Positions 1 to 11,842 of a stretch of DNA of 64,000 nt are shown here, piece by piece. The notes below the pieces were generated by a model. It made no database searches. It saw nothing but the letters and a program-made list of their open reading frames with translations, and was not told the DNA's origin. A program made the translations under genes and the position numbers. Each line of letters starts with the position of its first letter. Within the stretch, counting starts at the first letter, position 1. The stretch comes from Tetragonia tetragonoides (lineage: Eukaryota; Streptophyta; Magnoliopsida; Caryophyllales; Aizoaceae): the NCBI GenBank assembly GCA_038025085.1, contig CM076153.1:21675001-21739000 (forward strand), written 5' to 3'.

Positions 1-1873
1 AACAATTATATTACAATTGCAGTTGCTCTATATACAACTGTGCAAATTAGTACTAAAACCATATCCCAAGAAATCAGTTTGAAAGTTCAATACATCAATG
101 GTGATGTAGACAATTCATTGATTACTTTTATATTGGGATGGAGCATACAACTAACCTTTGATTTTGGTTTGTCTTCACTATTAAAGTTTCAATGCACTAG
201 AATATGTTGTAAAAGTACAAAGAATAAAATATTTTGTACAAAACATGAAACAAATGTATTAAAGTCTTTATTTCCATACCAAACAACATGATTTCCCAAA
301 ATAGCATCCTCATGTAAAAAGTAATTATGTAGGAAGGAGATGATACATTTAAAGTTCATAAGTATTTCATCTGATAAAACAAACAACATAGTATAAATGA
401 AAATCAAAGCATAAGCGGTCAAATACGCTATCCTTGGTCAATCGCCGTAATTTTTTTTTTTTTAAATATTGGCCAAAAAGGTGAACAAAATGCTTGGTTC
501 GGTCTATATTAGGTTTTCATTGTCCGACCGGTTAACCCATATGCCTAAAAAATTTTTTACTTTAAATATTCTACAACAGAAGCAAAGTTTTAACCCTGAA
601 CTATAAATTTGTAAAACAGCTAAGTGATGGACGATCGTCAAGCTATAACTGTGCTTGAACATGAAATTTTGGAGTTCCTCCATCGCTTGATGTTCGTGAT
701 GACTAAGAAGGATATTGCTAAACGCTGGCTTTGGACGACCCCCTATTAAACATTATGGAGCATTTTGAATGGAACACGTTACCTATCTCCCAATAGGATG
801 AGCAATGGGACCAAGTACTTGGTTCTTGATTCGGAATCGGTCAGGACCCGGTGGGTCCAGACTTGAAACCAGTCCCACTAAGACCAGTTCTGATTTCAGA
901 ATTTCGGAACTAGTTGGAACCAGTATCAGTTCCGGGTATCAGTTTTTGGGACCAGGTACCCACCGGGTACCCGGCAGGACCCATTCTGAGATTTAGTTTA
1001 TGAGTTTCATACTTTGATGTGGCATTGAGTTTTATTATTTTTTGTTTTTGTATTTTCGTTTTTGGGTTCTAATATTATGATATTAGGTAAATTTTAGTAA
1101 TAGATGGTTTATCAAAGAGAGTTGTATAAAATAATATAGGGAAAATGCAGTTGGTGCCCTCGTGTTCTGAACTTGTCCGGCTGGTACCCAATCAATTTTT
1201 AAAATCCAGCTAGTGCCCCTATATTGTTGCTCGAGTCTGCTCCGTGCCATATTGTGTAAGATCCGTTAATGCAGATGTTATGTGTAACGTAGCTTGTCCT
1301 TTTGTGTTCCAGTCGACCCCCTCCCCCTTGTTCCCTCCCAAATTTTAATATACGTTTATTTTGCCCCCATATTTTCCCTCACAGATTATACATCACTTTC
1401 ACTATGAAGCTAAATGTTTCCCTCTTCCATTTTTACAGACACCACCACCGAAACAAATTTGTCCATCCCTTATCTCAATTAATAAAAATGTTGAATCAAT
1501 ATGTTGAACCTTTTTAATAAAAACCTGTTCGATCAAATATGCGAAATTCGTAAATATGCAAAGCTCATAAATAAGATGTGTTTATAATTTCAAGTTCAAC
1601 TTGAAAATATTCATAAAATGATATTAAAATATCAACATTGTGTATGAAGTTGTGTTCAAAACATCAACCCATGAGAACCCGTCATTACATTCCACAAAAT
1701 ATAGCCACCAATTTCAAAAAAAAAAAAAAAGTTCACCACGCCATGTGCCCAAAAACTCATGGAATTAGGCAATACAACCCACAAAATATGCCCATCAATT
1801 TAACCCATAAAAAAAAAGAGAATAAAAAAAAGAAGTTAACAAACAAGTTACTAGAATGTCTAATGTCTACTGT

Positions 1874-4800
1874 CTACTGAGTGTAGATGATCTTTCTCTT
1901 GCCCTTCGTCCTTGTTGCAATTGTTGAACTTGTAGGGTGAGAGGCTAACACCAAGTTCTGTTGAGATGATGTTGATGTAGGGGCTGGTAGGGTGTGGGAG
2001 GCAAGACATTGCTGAGATGAGCTTGATTCACATGCAGCTGATTGCTTGAGCCTCCTTTTCTTCTCTCTAAGTTGGGCAATGATACCAACACCTTCCTTTA
2101 GCTCCTTGGCAGTAGGTCCACCCTTGCAAGACTTTGAATTATGCCCAAATGCCTTACACTTCTTACACCGTACAGTTGTGGACCTTTTCCCCTTTCTTTT
2201 CTCTCCTTCGATCTTCTCTTCTTTTATTCCTTGAGGGTCTGCCTATAGACCTTTTTATTGGAGGAACTTTAATTTTTTCCAAGTCAAAGCTTGGCCATTG
2301 TGAATCATCAGGGATTGGATGAATATTAAGACCATAGGCTTCCTTGTATTTCCTAACACTAAACCACTCGGCACAATAGTCCTCAGCTGATTGGCTAAGA
2401 TAGGTGAGTGCCCTAATGGCATGTCTACATGGTATGCCACTAATCTTCCATTGACCACAAGCACAAGTCCTATTTTTTAAAGACACGGTCAACTGGGTTG
2501 AACCATCCATATTTTCAAACTCCCCTTTACCTGATTCAAAACATCTACAACTCTTTGAGTCCTTAGTTATAACATTCAGTTATTGTCTTATTTTGGGACA
2601 TATTCTATTCTCATCCCAAGATTCAGCCACCTTTTGCCTTGTGGCATGTCTCACCATAGTCACTCTTCTAACCCCTGTCACATAAATAATAATGCGTTAG
2701 CATGAATAAAAAGTTTCAGGTTATGTGGCATTAGATAAGCTTCATGTTATGTCCATTGTGTACCTTCCAAAAGTGTGAGAACTGGCCTGCATCTATCTGC
2801 CCATAGGAGTGAATTAAATCTCTCAACAAAGTTACTTGTGTTCTCATAAGAACACAACTTTGGATCAAATTTGTATCTTGCCCAAGTTGATTGGTCCTCT
2901 CCTATGTCCTTGAACCATTTCACTACCCCAAGGCTGCCTCCTTCTGCATTCTCTCAATTGTTTTCTTGAAAGTAAAGGCTGAATAAGCATTACATACTCT
3001 CCAGAATAACCTATGCATGAGAGGACCAGGGTAGGTTTTCTTGAAATTCATGCATAAGTGCCCGCACATAGAAGCTTCTAGCAACTTCTGGCCATGTGTC
3101 CTTTAGGGAAGGTTCAACACCCTACAAATATAAAGACCAAGCAATTAAGATTATACAGCAAAAAATTTATTTGAAGTGAAAATAAATGAGTAAGAATTAG
3201 TACCTTTTGTCTATCTGCAATTATAGTACAACCCTCTCTTCCACTATCCTTTAGAGTCTCCTTCAAGTGCCAAAAGAAATGGCTCCAAGTTTCTTTGCTT
3301 TCATTCTCTAAAATTGCATGAGCAATCGAAAAAATCTCGTTATTTCCATCCAATGCTACTGCAGATAGTAAGACACCACCATAGTTCCCTTTGAGATGAG
3401 CTCCATCAATCCCAATTAGACTCCTACAACCTTTGAAAAGACCCTTAAACTCTGATTGAAAGGATATAAAGATGTACTTGAATATCAATGGCCTCTCAAC
3501 GGTCTCAGCAGGTTGTCCTTTAGTAGGTGATTTTTAAGCAAGTGGTCCTTCAGACCATGCACAGTGTGCAATTGACCCCTCGTTTGTCAGTTTCACCATC
3601 TCACAATAAGCAGGGAGTTTGCTGTATGAGGTATCATGACCTCCTTGAATGATGTTAATTGCAATGTTTTTCATGATGTATGAAGATGATCTATTCAGCT
3701 GTACATGGTACCGCTCAAATCAAAGAGTGTTCAAAGCTTGGACATTAATATTAGGATTAGCTCTAATGTCATTCAGTAGCTTCTCTGCTGCCCATTCAGC
3801 AGATGCCATGATGTTATGACCACTAACTCTACAACAATTGTGGTCATCAGTCAGGCTCTTTATAGCCCATGTTATTCCATCAGGGAGAACACTTGCATGA
3901 ATTCTCCATGGACATCCTTCTGCATTACACTCTGTTGTATATCTTTTTGGTTCGGCCTTTCATACCACAAGCTCAATACTATCTTAAATGCAAAAGTCTC
4001 TTAATACTGACTTGAAGTGGTCTTTGTCAGTAAAAATCATCCATGCTTTGAGTTTAATTGTACCAAATTCCCTTCCCATGAACATCTCCCCATTATTATA
4101 AACCTTAGAAAAATAACTATCATCTCCATCTAGGTTCTGATAGAATTCATTATGTGTATTTGGTTCATAATAGTCAGCTACTTCAGGCAACACATAGTCC
4201 TCATCTTGTGAATCATCACTTTCACAACTCAAATGCACTTCCTCACTATTCTCATTATCCAAAACATTGCTACAGCCCCCTTTGTCACGCTCATCTTTCC
4301 AGATGAAGTTTCACCAGATTTAGTTTTGCTTTTTTGAATTAGATTTGCTTTTTGAACTGGTTTTTGACTTGCTTTGGGTTTTTGTTTGGCTTGGGGTGGG
4401 CTGGATACCCAACCTTCTTGCAGTACTCATAGGTAGCTTTTTAGGCTTTGTTTTGGATTTAGTACAAAAGGTAGGAGTATTGGAGGAGTCCTTTTCAACA
4501 TGAGGCTTTTTTGAAATTTCATTTTGGTCTTCATTTTGAGCTTTATGATGTTGAGGTTTATGAGGGGGAGTTTGAGTTTCGTGGAGGTAATCTGACCAGC
4601 TTGGAAAAGGAAAGTGTGGGGGAGAGTAAGTTTGATCTTGAATTTGTTTTTCAGCGGGTTCATTATGTTCTACCAATCCCAAGCTTACATTTACTAACAT
4701 CAGTTTTTTGGTTATATGTCTTGGCGGTTTAACAGGAGAGGATTTTTGTGTAGGTAATTTTTGTTGAGGAGTTGTAGTGGGAGATTGAAACCTAGGACTT

Positions 4801-5327
4801 CTCCTGGCATATACATGAACTATATCAGGGTCCTCGGGGCTTGATAGTCGCACCCTAGGGCCTCTAATAGGAAGTTTATCCCTTCTCAAGTGGGACACGG
4901 GGAACTAAACATCACCGGAACCACCAATCCCACTACCAGAACCACCAACATCAGAACCACCAGCACCAAACTCAGAAAAACCCACCCCACTCACAAAGTC
5001 ACCAACCTCGCCTTTAGACTTCCTAAGTCTAAGAAAATCTTTGTATGCTTCAGAAGGAAACGGCATACCACCAACCCAAATATTTATAACCTTCTGGTTT
5101 GCCATTACTCCAAACATATTCACCAAATCCATGTCCTTATTAATTACCACATCTTTACCTTCATGGGTGTAGCATAGGGATGGAAATTTAGGCAAAGTCA
5201 TACCCTTTTCACTAGCCAGTTTCACTAAATCATCAAACACATCAAGTAAAGGACATTTGTCTGTATCTTCAATGTCTAACTCCACTGTATTACCCTTAAA
5301 AGAACACTTTAGAGTTTTTGAATCCAT
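1874..5327 (-). pseudogene. MULE transposase (MuDR type) with N-terminal PB1-like domain, decayed
   Basis: Read on the minus strand from ATG at 5327. Residues 1-80 (5327-5090) resemble the PB1-like domain found at the start of many plant MULE transposases. Next comes a proline/serine/lysine-rich linker (4898-4320) and an acidic stretch with a MuDR-type DNA-binding zinc segment, CNAEGCPWRIHAS (about 3900). The DDE catalytic region begins with IGIDGAHLKGNYGG (about 3400) and continues in pieces to 2770. A SWIM zinc finger, CACGQWKISGIPCRHAIRAL, lies near 2440, and a zinc-knuckle remnant CKAFGHNSKSCKGG near 2130. Several in-frame stops and frameshifts break it, so it is almost certainly inactive. 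The lysine-rich tail ends at the stop at 1874. An intron may separate the DDE exon (ending near 3203) from the next exon. Confidence 0.88.
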
Positions 5328-5792
5328 ATCCTAACCTTACTGCAACAACACATATTCCCAAGGGGTAATAATTTAGTAAGGGGTACAATTTACAGCAAAT
5401 CATTATCACAATTGACTTGAAAATGAACAAATTAACCTCACTATGAAATAGACATACAATTTAACAAAACCTAACCTTACTAGCATAATTAAACAGATCT
5501 AATATCACAATTTTTACAGACCATGGAATTTAAGCCCACATAAATTATCAACCTAAAAGTTAAGAAATTGGCGTGAAACTTAGGAGATATATGTGACATG
5601 AAACACGATTATACACTCATGCAAACTATAATTGCAAAACAAATTGGCAATTGGGCAATAATTTACCTGATTCGAAAAATAATTTCAAAGATCTTCAACC
5701 TTTAGTTTTTGGCACCAGAAACCCTAAATATCTTGCCTTCAACAATCAGTTTAGGGAGAAGGTAGAGAGACACACATAAAGTGAGAATGACA

Positions 5793-5796
<4 letters not shown>

Positions 5797-5850
<54 letters not shown>
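5797..5850. repeat. (GA)n microsatellite
   Basis: About 27 uninterrupted GA units, within the MULE upstream of its transposase gene. It may lie in the 5' leader. Confidence 0.95.
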
Positions 5851-5854
<4 letters not shown>

Positions 5855-7219
5855 AGTGCACAGTAAGTTGTTATTTGGAGTGGCTATGGAAAATTGGCAA
5901 TTAAGGTGAAGGAGAAAAAAAGAGTTACGTGGGTAAGCAAGAGCATTGAAGCATGGAAGGTAAGTGACATCTAGCTTTTTATTTGTTTTCCTTTTTTTAA
6001 TCAAGGGTTATTTGTTTTCCTTTTAATAAAAAATGGATTTAACCTTTTTTTTTTTTTTTTTAAAAACATAACGTCTCCATTAACGGAGACTCCAAAATAA
6101 GGCACGGAGCAGACGCGAGCAACAATACATGGGCACCTGCTGGATATTAAAAATCGATTGGGCACCAACTAGACAAGTTCAGAACACGAGGACACCAACT
6201 GGATTTTGCCAATAATATATTTAAGTTTTGGGGAAAAAAGAGAACAAAAAAGTCTATGAAAAAGTGAAAATGGGTACTTGGTCCCGGAATCGGTACCCGC
6301 CAGTTCCAGTACCAGTTCCTAGATTTCAGGATTCGTGATAACCATTTCCAGTACCAGTTCCCAGATTTCAGGACCCGTAGTAACCAGTTCCAGTACCAGT
6401 TCCAGGTATTTTAGGCGGGTACCCACCCATGCTTACCCCTATCTCCCAACCATCACTTTGTCAATGAAGGTGGTGGAGGTGACGGGCCAAGTGGAGGTGG
6501 AGGCAAGGTGAAGGGATCATCAATGAGAAGGGAAAAACACTAATTGTTGATGATAACATGGTTACAAAACCTAAGGCAAAGGGTAAAGGCAAATGATTCT
6601 GCATAACCTTACAAGTTAATCAATTACTAGTTTTATGTTAACATGACCTTACAACATACAATTATAAACCCAAATAAAAGGGATTTGAACAAGTTAATTA
6701 CCATGATTTCCTCAATCTCCGCCCTACTACAAGACCACATATCTATAAACACCATGATGTACACTCCATAATCAGGAATGTGAAAATGTCAAAACATTCA
6801 TTAGATTTGCACAAATGCTATAACACCCAAAGATTAGCCAAAATATAGATACCATACCCATTTTTTTTTTTATGGACTGGGAGATCGGTAATGCCTCCTA
6901 CGTCCCATGTTGAAAAATCAATATCTTCAAATAAGAAGGATATATATATTTCCACTGCTTCAATTTACATGGTCAAACCAAGTTCCAAATATAAGATAAA
7001 TAATACATTTAAAAACAATTCATCTTTATAAATAATATCAAATTTCCAATCGTTTCTCCTCTTCATGATTTGCTTCAATTAGGCAGGAAGAGAATCTAAT
7101 CTCCATATCTTTTTCTCAACCACATAAAACGCGGTACCCAACAATGCTGGTCATTAGACAGTGGCAAAAAAAAAAATAAAAATAGCAAACACAACATAGT
7201 GAAATAAGAATTTGTGTAT

Positions 7220-8793
7220 GATATGAATCCACCAACTAATTGGGGTTCGATGAGGATGAATCCATGAAGTAAGTTCGCGCTAAACTGTGTGAATTGAAAA
7301 GAAGGAAACAAATATTATTAGAGGTTGTGGCAAAATAAATTGGGAAGTGTACTATGAATATTTATAACCCAACAACTACATGGCAAAAAAATAGTTTAAT
7401 AATTTAAACTTTACAATAAACGTGTATATTAATAATAGAAATTATATGAAAAAGAAACCTACAATTTTCTATAAATAGGCTATTACCTACTAGTATGATG
7501 TCGAAAAAAACCCAAAATATTAAGAAATGACATATAGTGGTGCATCAAATAAAGGCAAATAACAAATGGTAGAAGGTAATTATACTACTCTCTAATATGT
7601 TAATTTTTTTTTATATAATAACCTCTATTATTTTACCCTTCTTAGCAAGAAAGCGTTCAACTTTAGAACCAAGAAGATCATACTATAGAAAGGTGAATGA
7701 AGAGGTGGTATAACTATTTGAGAGATTGCATGACAAACTTCAAGTAACGACAGTGGCGGATCTAGTATCCGGTGAAGGGCGTATCTTTCGTCAATCTCGT
7801 CCATCAACTAAGAAATTATCAACGTTGGAGAAGATTTAAGATGACCATTTGGAAAGCTAGTTAGATGAGGAAAATCTAGCACCTTTTTGGAGAGAGGTTG
7901 AAGAACAAGATTACTTCGATTATTTCGAATAGGTTGTTGTTTTTAATTTCAATAATAATTGCCGTATTTATTTAATTAATGAAAAATAATCCACTTGTGA
8001 TGTTGGTTATGTCATGGTTATGCCGTTACTAAATGAAAGTATCTAGTTAATTTACGAGACATTCAACGTTTTGTCTTCATTTAGTGACATTAAAATAACA
8101 TCAAATATCCATAGAAAATTAACCGTGGACATTACAAGGAGTACTCGAACTGAATTTTAAAAACACCACTAATGCATAATATATATGCTTCTTATAACAA
8201 CTTCTTTTAACAACAAACATGACCAACTAATGACGATAAATAAATTGCTCACATCTACTACTTCGTAATCTTCATATCACTAGAATGCACTTGCTACTTC
8301 TCCTCTTTTCTTAGCCCAATACATTCTCTTGAGGTTAGGTAAAGATTCAAACAACTCCCATACTATCCGTGGTTGAAATACATCGAGAAGACGATCAACT
8401 AAACTTAAAATGTCTAGTTGAATGCGAGTGAGTTCATTTGTGATATCACTAAACTCTTCTTCCATAGTATAAGGAAACCTATTGAACATGTTTAAGCAAG
8501 AATTTGACATTGATAAAACAAATGAACACTGAGTTGGACAAAAACATAGGTGACAACTAAATTTATAATAATTGTAATATGGTTCACTTAATTAAATTAT
8601 GAAAGTCATACTAATTACACCAAGTAACGCAATATGACTAATCTTTTAATACTCTATTTGAAAACTTCACTAATAAATCATCATTTACTACTGTGAACTA
8701 CTTCAACTGCAAACAAATAACTCCGTTATATACTAAAACCTTATTAGTTGTACTAGAGATTTTCAACCATACACTATAAATACTAGACTATTT
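7220..8793. other. AT-rich spacer between duplicate blocks, no convincing gene
   Basis: No recognisable gene. A degenerate coding-like stretch on the plus strand at 7640-7930 has in-frame stops. A short minus-strand ORF at 8280-8510 (76 codons, possible start at 8510) has no motif I recognise. The segment CAGTGGCGGATCTAG at about 7751 resembles a sequence common at the edge of plant repeats, but no matching opposite end was found. Confidence 0.5.
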
Positions 8794-9563
8794 AGAGCAT
8801 ATGCCAATATTTGGCATGTATTTTGTGTAAAAACTCCTTTTTCTCTCTTATTTCAAACTATTTTTAAATTTGGCATTTATCTCTCCAATAGACATGGCAA
8901 ATTTGGCATGCCAAATTCTCATTTTCTCTTTCCTCTATATTAAAGTTTATACCCCACCCATTTTGTCTCTCCTAAATCAACTCATTTTATCTCTCCTAAA
9001 TCAACACATGACACCTTGGTAAAAGAGATTTGGCAAGCTTTACCGATTGCCAAATATTTGGCAACTGGAAGTATAGCATTATATTTGGCAAGTGGACAAA
9101 ATACAGTGCAATGGGCTCCAATTAAAATTTGGCATGACAATTTAATATTTGGCATGACAATTAAAAGACCAATACAGTTGCTATCCACAATTGCATGCCA
9201 ATAGTTGACATGCATTTTGTACAAAAACACATTTTTCTCTCCTCTTTCGTACTATGTTGAAATTTGGCATGTATCTTTTCAATGGGCATGCCAAATATCC
9301 ATTTTCTCTCTCCTCTATATTATATTTTATACCCAACCCATTTTCTCTCTCCTAAATCAACCCATTTTCTCTCTCCTAAATCAACCCATGACACCTTGGC
9401 AAATGAGATTTGGCAACATTTACCAATTGCCAAATATTTGGCAACTGAAAGTATAGCATTGTATTTGGCAAGTGAACAAAATACACTGCAATGGGCTCCA
9501 ACTAAATTTGGCATGCCAATTTAAGATTTGACATGACAATTATACTACCATTGCAGTTGCTCT
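8794..9563. mobile_element. Dimeric MITE with TTTGGCAT-rich subterminal repeats
   Basis: The outer ends AGAGCATATGCCAA (8794) and CCATTGCAGTTGCTCT (ending 9563) are imperfect inverted repeats of the AGAGCA...TGCTCT kind seen in plant MITEs. The interior is a head-to-tail dimer: 8794-about 9184 and about 9185-9563 share the same order of segments (TGGCATG motifs, TTCTCTCTCCTAAATCAAC, ACACCTTGG, GCCAAATATTTGGCAACTG, CAATGGGCTCCAA). TTTGGCATG or its complement recurs many times and may be a transposase-binding repeat. I could not define a clean target duplication, so the superfamily (hAT or Harbinger-like) is open. Position 1-29 of the window is the right end of the same type of element. Confidence 0.7.
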
Positions 9564-11127
9564 ATATACAATTGTACAAATTAGTACTACAACCATATCC
9601 CAAGAAATCAGTTTCAAAGTTCAATACATCAATGGTGATGTAATCAATTCACTGATTACTTTGATCTTGGGATGGAGCATACAACTAGCCTTTGATTTTG
9701 TTTTGTCTTCACTATCAAAGTTTCAATGCACTAAAATATGTTGTAAAAGTACAAATAACAAAATATTTTGTACAAAACATGAAATCAATGTATTAGAGTC
9801 TTCATTTTCATACCAAATAACATGGTTCCCCAAAATAGATAATTCTCATCCTCATGTAAAAAGTAATTATACAAGAAGGAAATGAATCGATGATACATTT
9901 AAAGTTCTAAAGCACTTTATCTGATAAAACAAACAACATAGTACAAATGAAAATCAAAGCATAAGCGGTCAAATACGCTATCCTTGGTCAATCGTCGTAA
10001 TTATTTATTTTTTAAATAATGGCCAAAAAGGGGAACAAAATGGTTGGTTCGGTCTATATTAGGTTTTCATTGTCCGACCTGTTAACTCATATGCCTAAAA
10101 AAGTTTTACTTTAAATATTCTACAACAGAAGCAAAGTTTTAACCCTAAACTATAAATTTGTAAAACAACTAAGTGATGGGCGATCGTCAAGCTATAACTG
10201 TGCTTGGACATGAAATTTTGGAGTTCCTCCATCGCTTAATGTTCGTGATGACTAAGAAGGATATTGCTAAGTTGTTGGCTTTGGACGACCCCCTTTTTAA
10301 CATTATGAGCATTTTGAATGGAACATGTTACCTATCTCCCAAACATCACTTCGTCAATGGAGGTGGTGGAGCCGACGGGCCAAGTGGAGTTGGTGGAGGT
10401 GATGGGCCAAGTGAAGGTGGAGGCAAGTTGAAGGGAAACATCAAGGACAAGGGAAAAACACTAGTTGTTGATGATTACATGGTTACAAAACCTAAGGCAA
10501 AGGGTTAAGGCAAAGACTCTACATGACCTTAGAAGTTAATCAATTAATAGTTTACTGCTAACATGGCCTTACAACATACAATTATAAACCCAAATGAGAG
10601 GGATTTGAACAAGTTAATTAACATGATTTTCTCATTCTCCGTCATACTACAAGGCCACATATATATAAACACCATCATGTACACTCCACAATCATGACTG
10701 TGAAAATGTTAAAACATTCATTAGATTTGCACAAATGTTATAACACCCAAAGATTAGCCAAAATGTAGGTATCATACTCATTTTATTTTATGGATGATCG
10801 GCAATGCCTTCTACGTCCCACGTTGAAAAATAATATCATCAAATATGAAGGATTACATATTTCCACTGCTTTAATCTACATGGTCAATCCAAGTTCTAAA
10901 TGTAAGATAAACAATGCATTTAAAAACAATTCATTTTTATAAATAATATCTAATTACCAATCGTTTTTCCTCTTCATGGTTTGCTTCAGTAATTATCGCA
11001 GGAAGAGAATCCAATCTCCATATTTTTTTCTCAACCACATAAAATGCAGTATCCACCAATGCTGGTCATTAGACAGTGGAAAAAAAAAACTAGCAAACAA
11101 CATAGTGAAATAAGAATTTGTGTATGA
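9536..11127 (+). repeat. Second copy of the 1.6 kb direct duplication
   Basis: Matches 1-793 plus 6450-7219 in the same orientation and contains no hAT/MULE insertion, so it records the pre-insertion state. It includes the right end of the dimeric MITE, a promoter-like AT-rich stretch, a small ORF, and an AT-rich tail. Confidence 0.8.
10170..10508 (+). CDS. Small hypothetical protein in the duplicated block
   Basis: An ORF of about 111 codons starting at ATG ATG (10170/10173) and ending at TAA 10506-10508. The first 60 residues look protein-like, with helical segments such as LGHEILEFLHRLMFVMTKKD. The second half is a low-complexity Gly/Ser/Pro/Asp-rich tract followed by a lysine-rich end. 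I recognise no family. The copy at about 627-6600 is frameshifted and split, so only this copy is open. It could be a captured gene fragment carried by an unidentified transposon. An expressed role is unproven. Confidence 0.3.
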
Positions 11128-11842
11128 ATAATTCAAGAATAACTTTTGGGACAAATACTTACATGCCACTTTCCCTTATGCGTAGCTCCTTCTTTTCCAA
11201 TGTCGTCATATGTTTAGTAAAATATTGTTCTCTATGTATTTTCCAACCAAAACTGAAGGCTTACAACCCCTGACATAACACTGCCACAAAATTTAAAGTT
11301 AGCCAGTGTAACTTTTGACTACAATAACTTAAATTAAATGGCAAACAGTTCTTCAAGTGTTGTACTACTAGTCTACTACTTACCCCAACCATGGGACCAA
11401 ATAGATGTTTAATACTTTTTTCTTTAACCCAATCCACATTCTTCAAATACGTTGTGGTCAATTAAATTCAATTATAAATACTCTTTACCTCCCAAATCGC
11501 GAATCAGTGACAAATTTTGCAATTTGACGATCCTCCATATTAAATGCATCCCTCCCACCTTTACGGAGGATTCAAAAACTCAGTTTCTTGGTCTCCTCCT
11601 TATACCTTTCTCTTGTTGGGCATCTAAATCGTTGATCAGTTTATCATCATTTATCGAACACATCAAATGCTTATGTTAGAGAAAAGATAAAAATAAATCA
11701 TGACCGCTTGTGGTCAGGGTTACCTGCTTTGCGGGTGCCAACGCGAGGCTAATTTTAATAGCCTCAACGTCAAAGAGCATTTTTCGCTCTGCCAAAATAA
11801 TGCATGTGCCTTGCCAGTGCAGACATAAGACTAAACTAATAG
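11128..11842 (-). other. Unidentified stretch with possible minus-strand exon fragments
   Basis: On the minus strand a short exon-like piece starts at an ATG near 11545 (reading MEDRQIAKFVTDSRFG) and is followed by GTAAAG. A second piece ending KSIKHLFGPMVG at about 11385 is followed directly by a strong GTAAGT donor. The two do not join into a clear gene, and I recognise no family. They may be captured or relic exons. The segment next to the chromovirus (11752-11842) contains AATAGCCTC..CGTC..AAGAGC, which resembles the sequence on the other flank (24328-24370), so the element may have landed in a small tandem repeat. Confidence 0.3.

Larger units (their letters stand above)
1139..6220 (-). 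mobile_element. Mutator-like element (MULE), 5.1 kb
   Basis: Long terminal inverted repeats of roughly 150 bp are visible: the left end GGGAAAATGCAGTTGGTGCC pairs with the reverse complement of the right end, GGCAAAATCCAGTTGGTGTC, and similarity continues through the TCGTGTTCTGAACTTGTC segment. A perfect 9-bp duplication AATAATATA flanks it (1130-1138 and 6221-6229), the size typical of Mutator. The element sits inside the hAT element. It carries one transposase gene on the minus strand. The right subterminal part has a GA microsatellite at about 5797-5850. Confidence 0.93.
794..6441. mobile_element. Non-autonomous hAT element, split by a MULE
   Basis: The left end TAGGATGAGCAATGGG and the reverse complement of the right end, TAGGGGTAAGCATGGG, form imperfect terminal inverted repeats of the hAT type. 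They are flanked by a perfect 8-bp duplication TCTCCCAA (786-793 and 6442-6449), the length expected for hAT. Without the nested MULE the element is only about 560 bp (794-1138 plus 6230-6441) and has no coding capacity. It holds short internal repeats built on CCAGTACCAGTTCC near 6300-6410. The matching uninterrupted sequence at 10332-10350 serves as an empty site. Confidence 0.9.
1..7219 (+). repeat. First copy of a 1.6 kb direct duplication (interrupted)
   Basis: Positions 1-793 plus 6450-7219 match 9536-11127 almost base for base by eye, in the same orientation. The match begins inside the right end of a MITE (..GCAGTTGCTCT at about 19-29) and stops at the shared stretch AAGAATTTGTGTATG. 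The two halves are separated by the hAT/MULE nest described below. In this copy the small ORF readable in the second copy (10170-10508) is broken by small indels and a stop around 720-750, so it is probably non-functional. What the block is (a host segment or an unidentified non-autonomous transposon) cannot be decided from sequence alone. Confidence 0.8.

Noticed and set aside
805..996. 63-codon ORF at the left end of the hAT element
   Set aside because: Made of CCAGT/GGTACC-type short repeats of the non-autonomous hAT; not coding.
5702..6004. Minus-strand ORF with Leu-Ser repeats
   Set aside because: Runs through the (GA)n microsatellite; low-complexity artefact.
7741..7790. Start of a transposon at CAGTGGCGGATCTAG
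   Set aside because: No opposite terminus or target duplication found within several kilobases.
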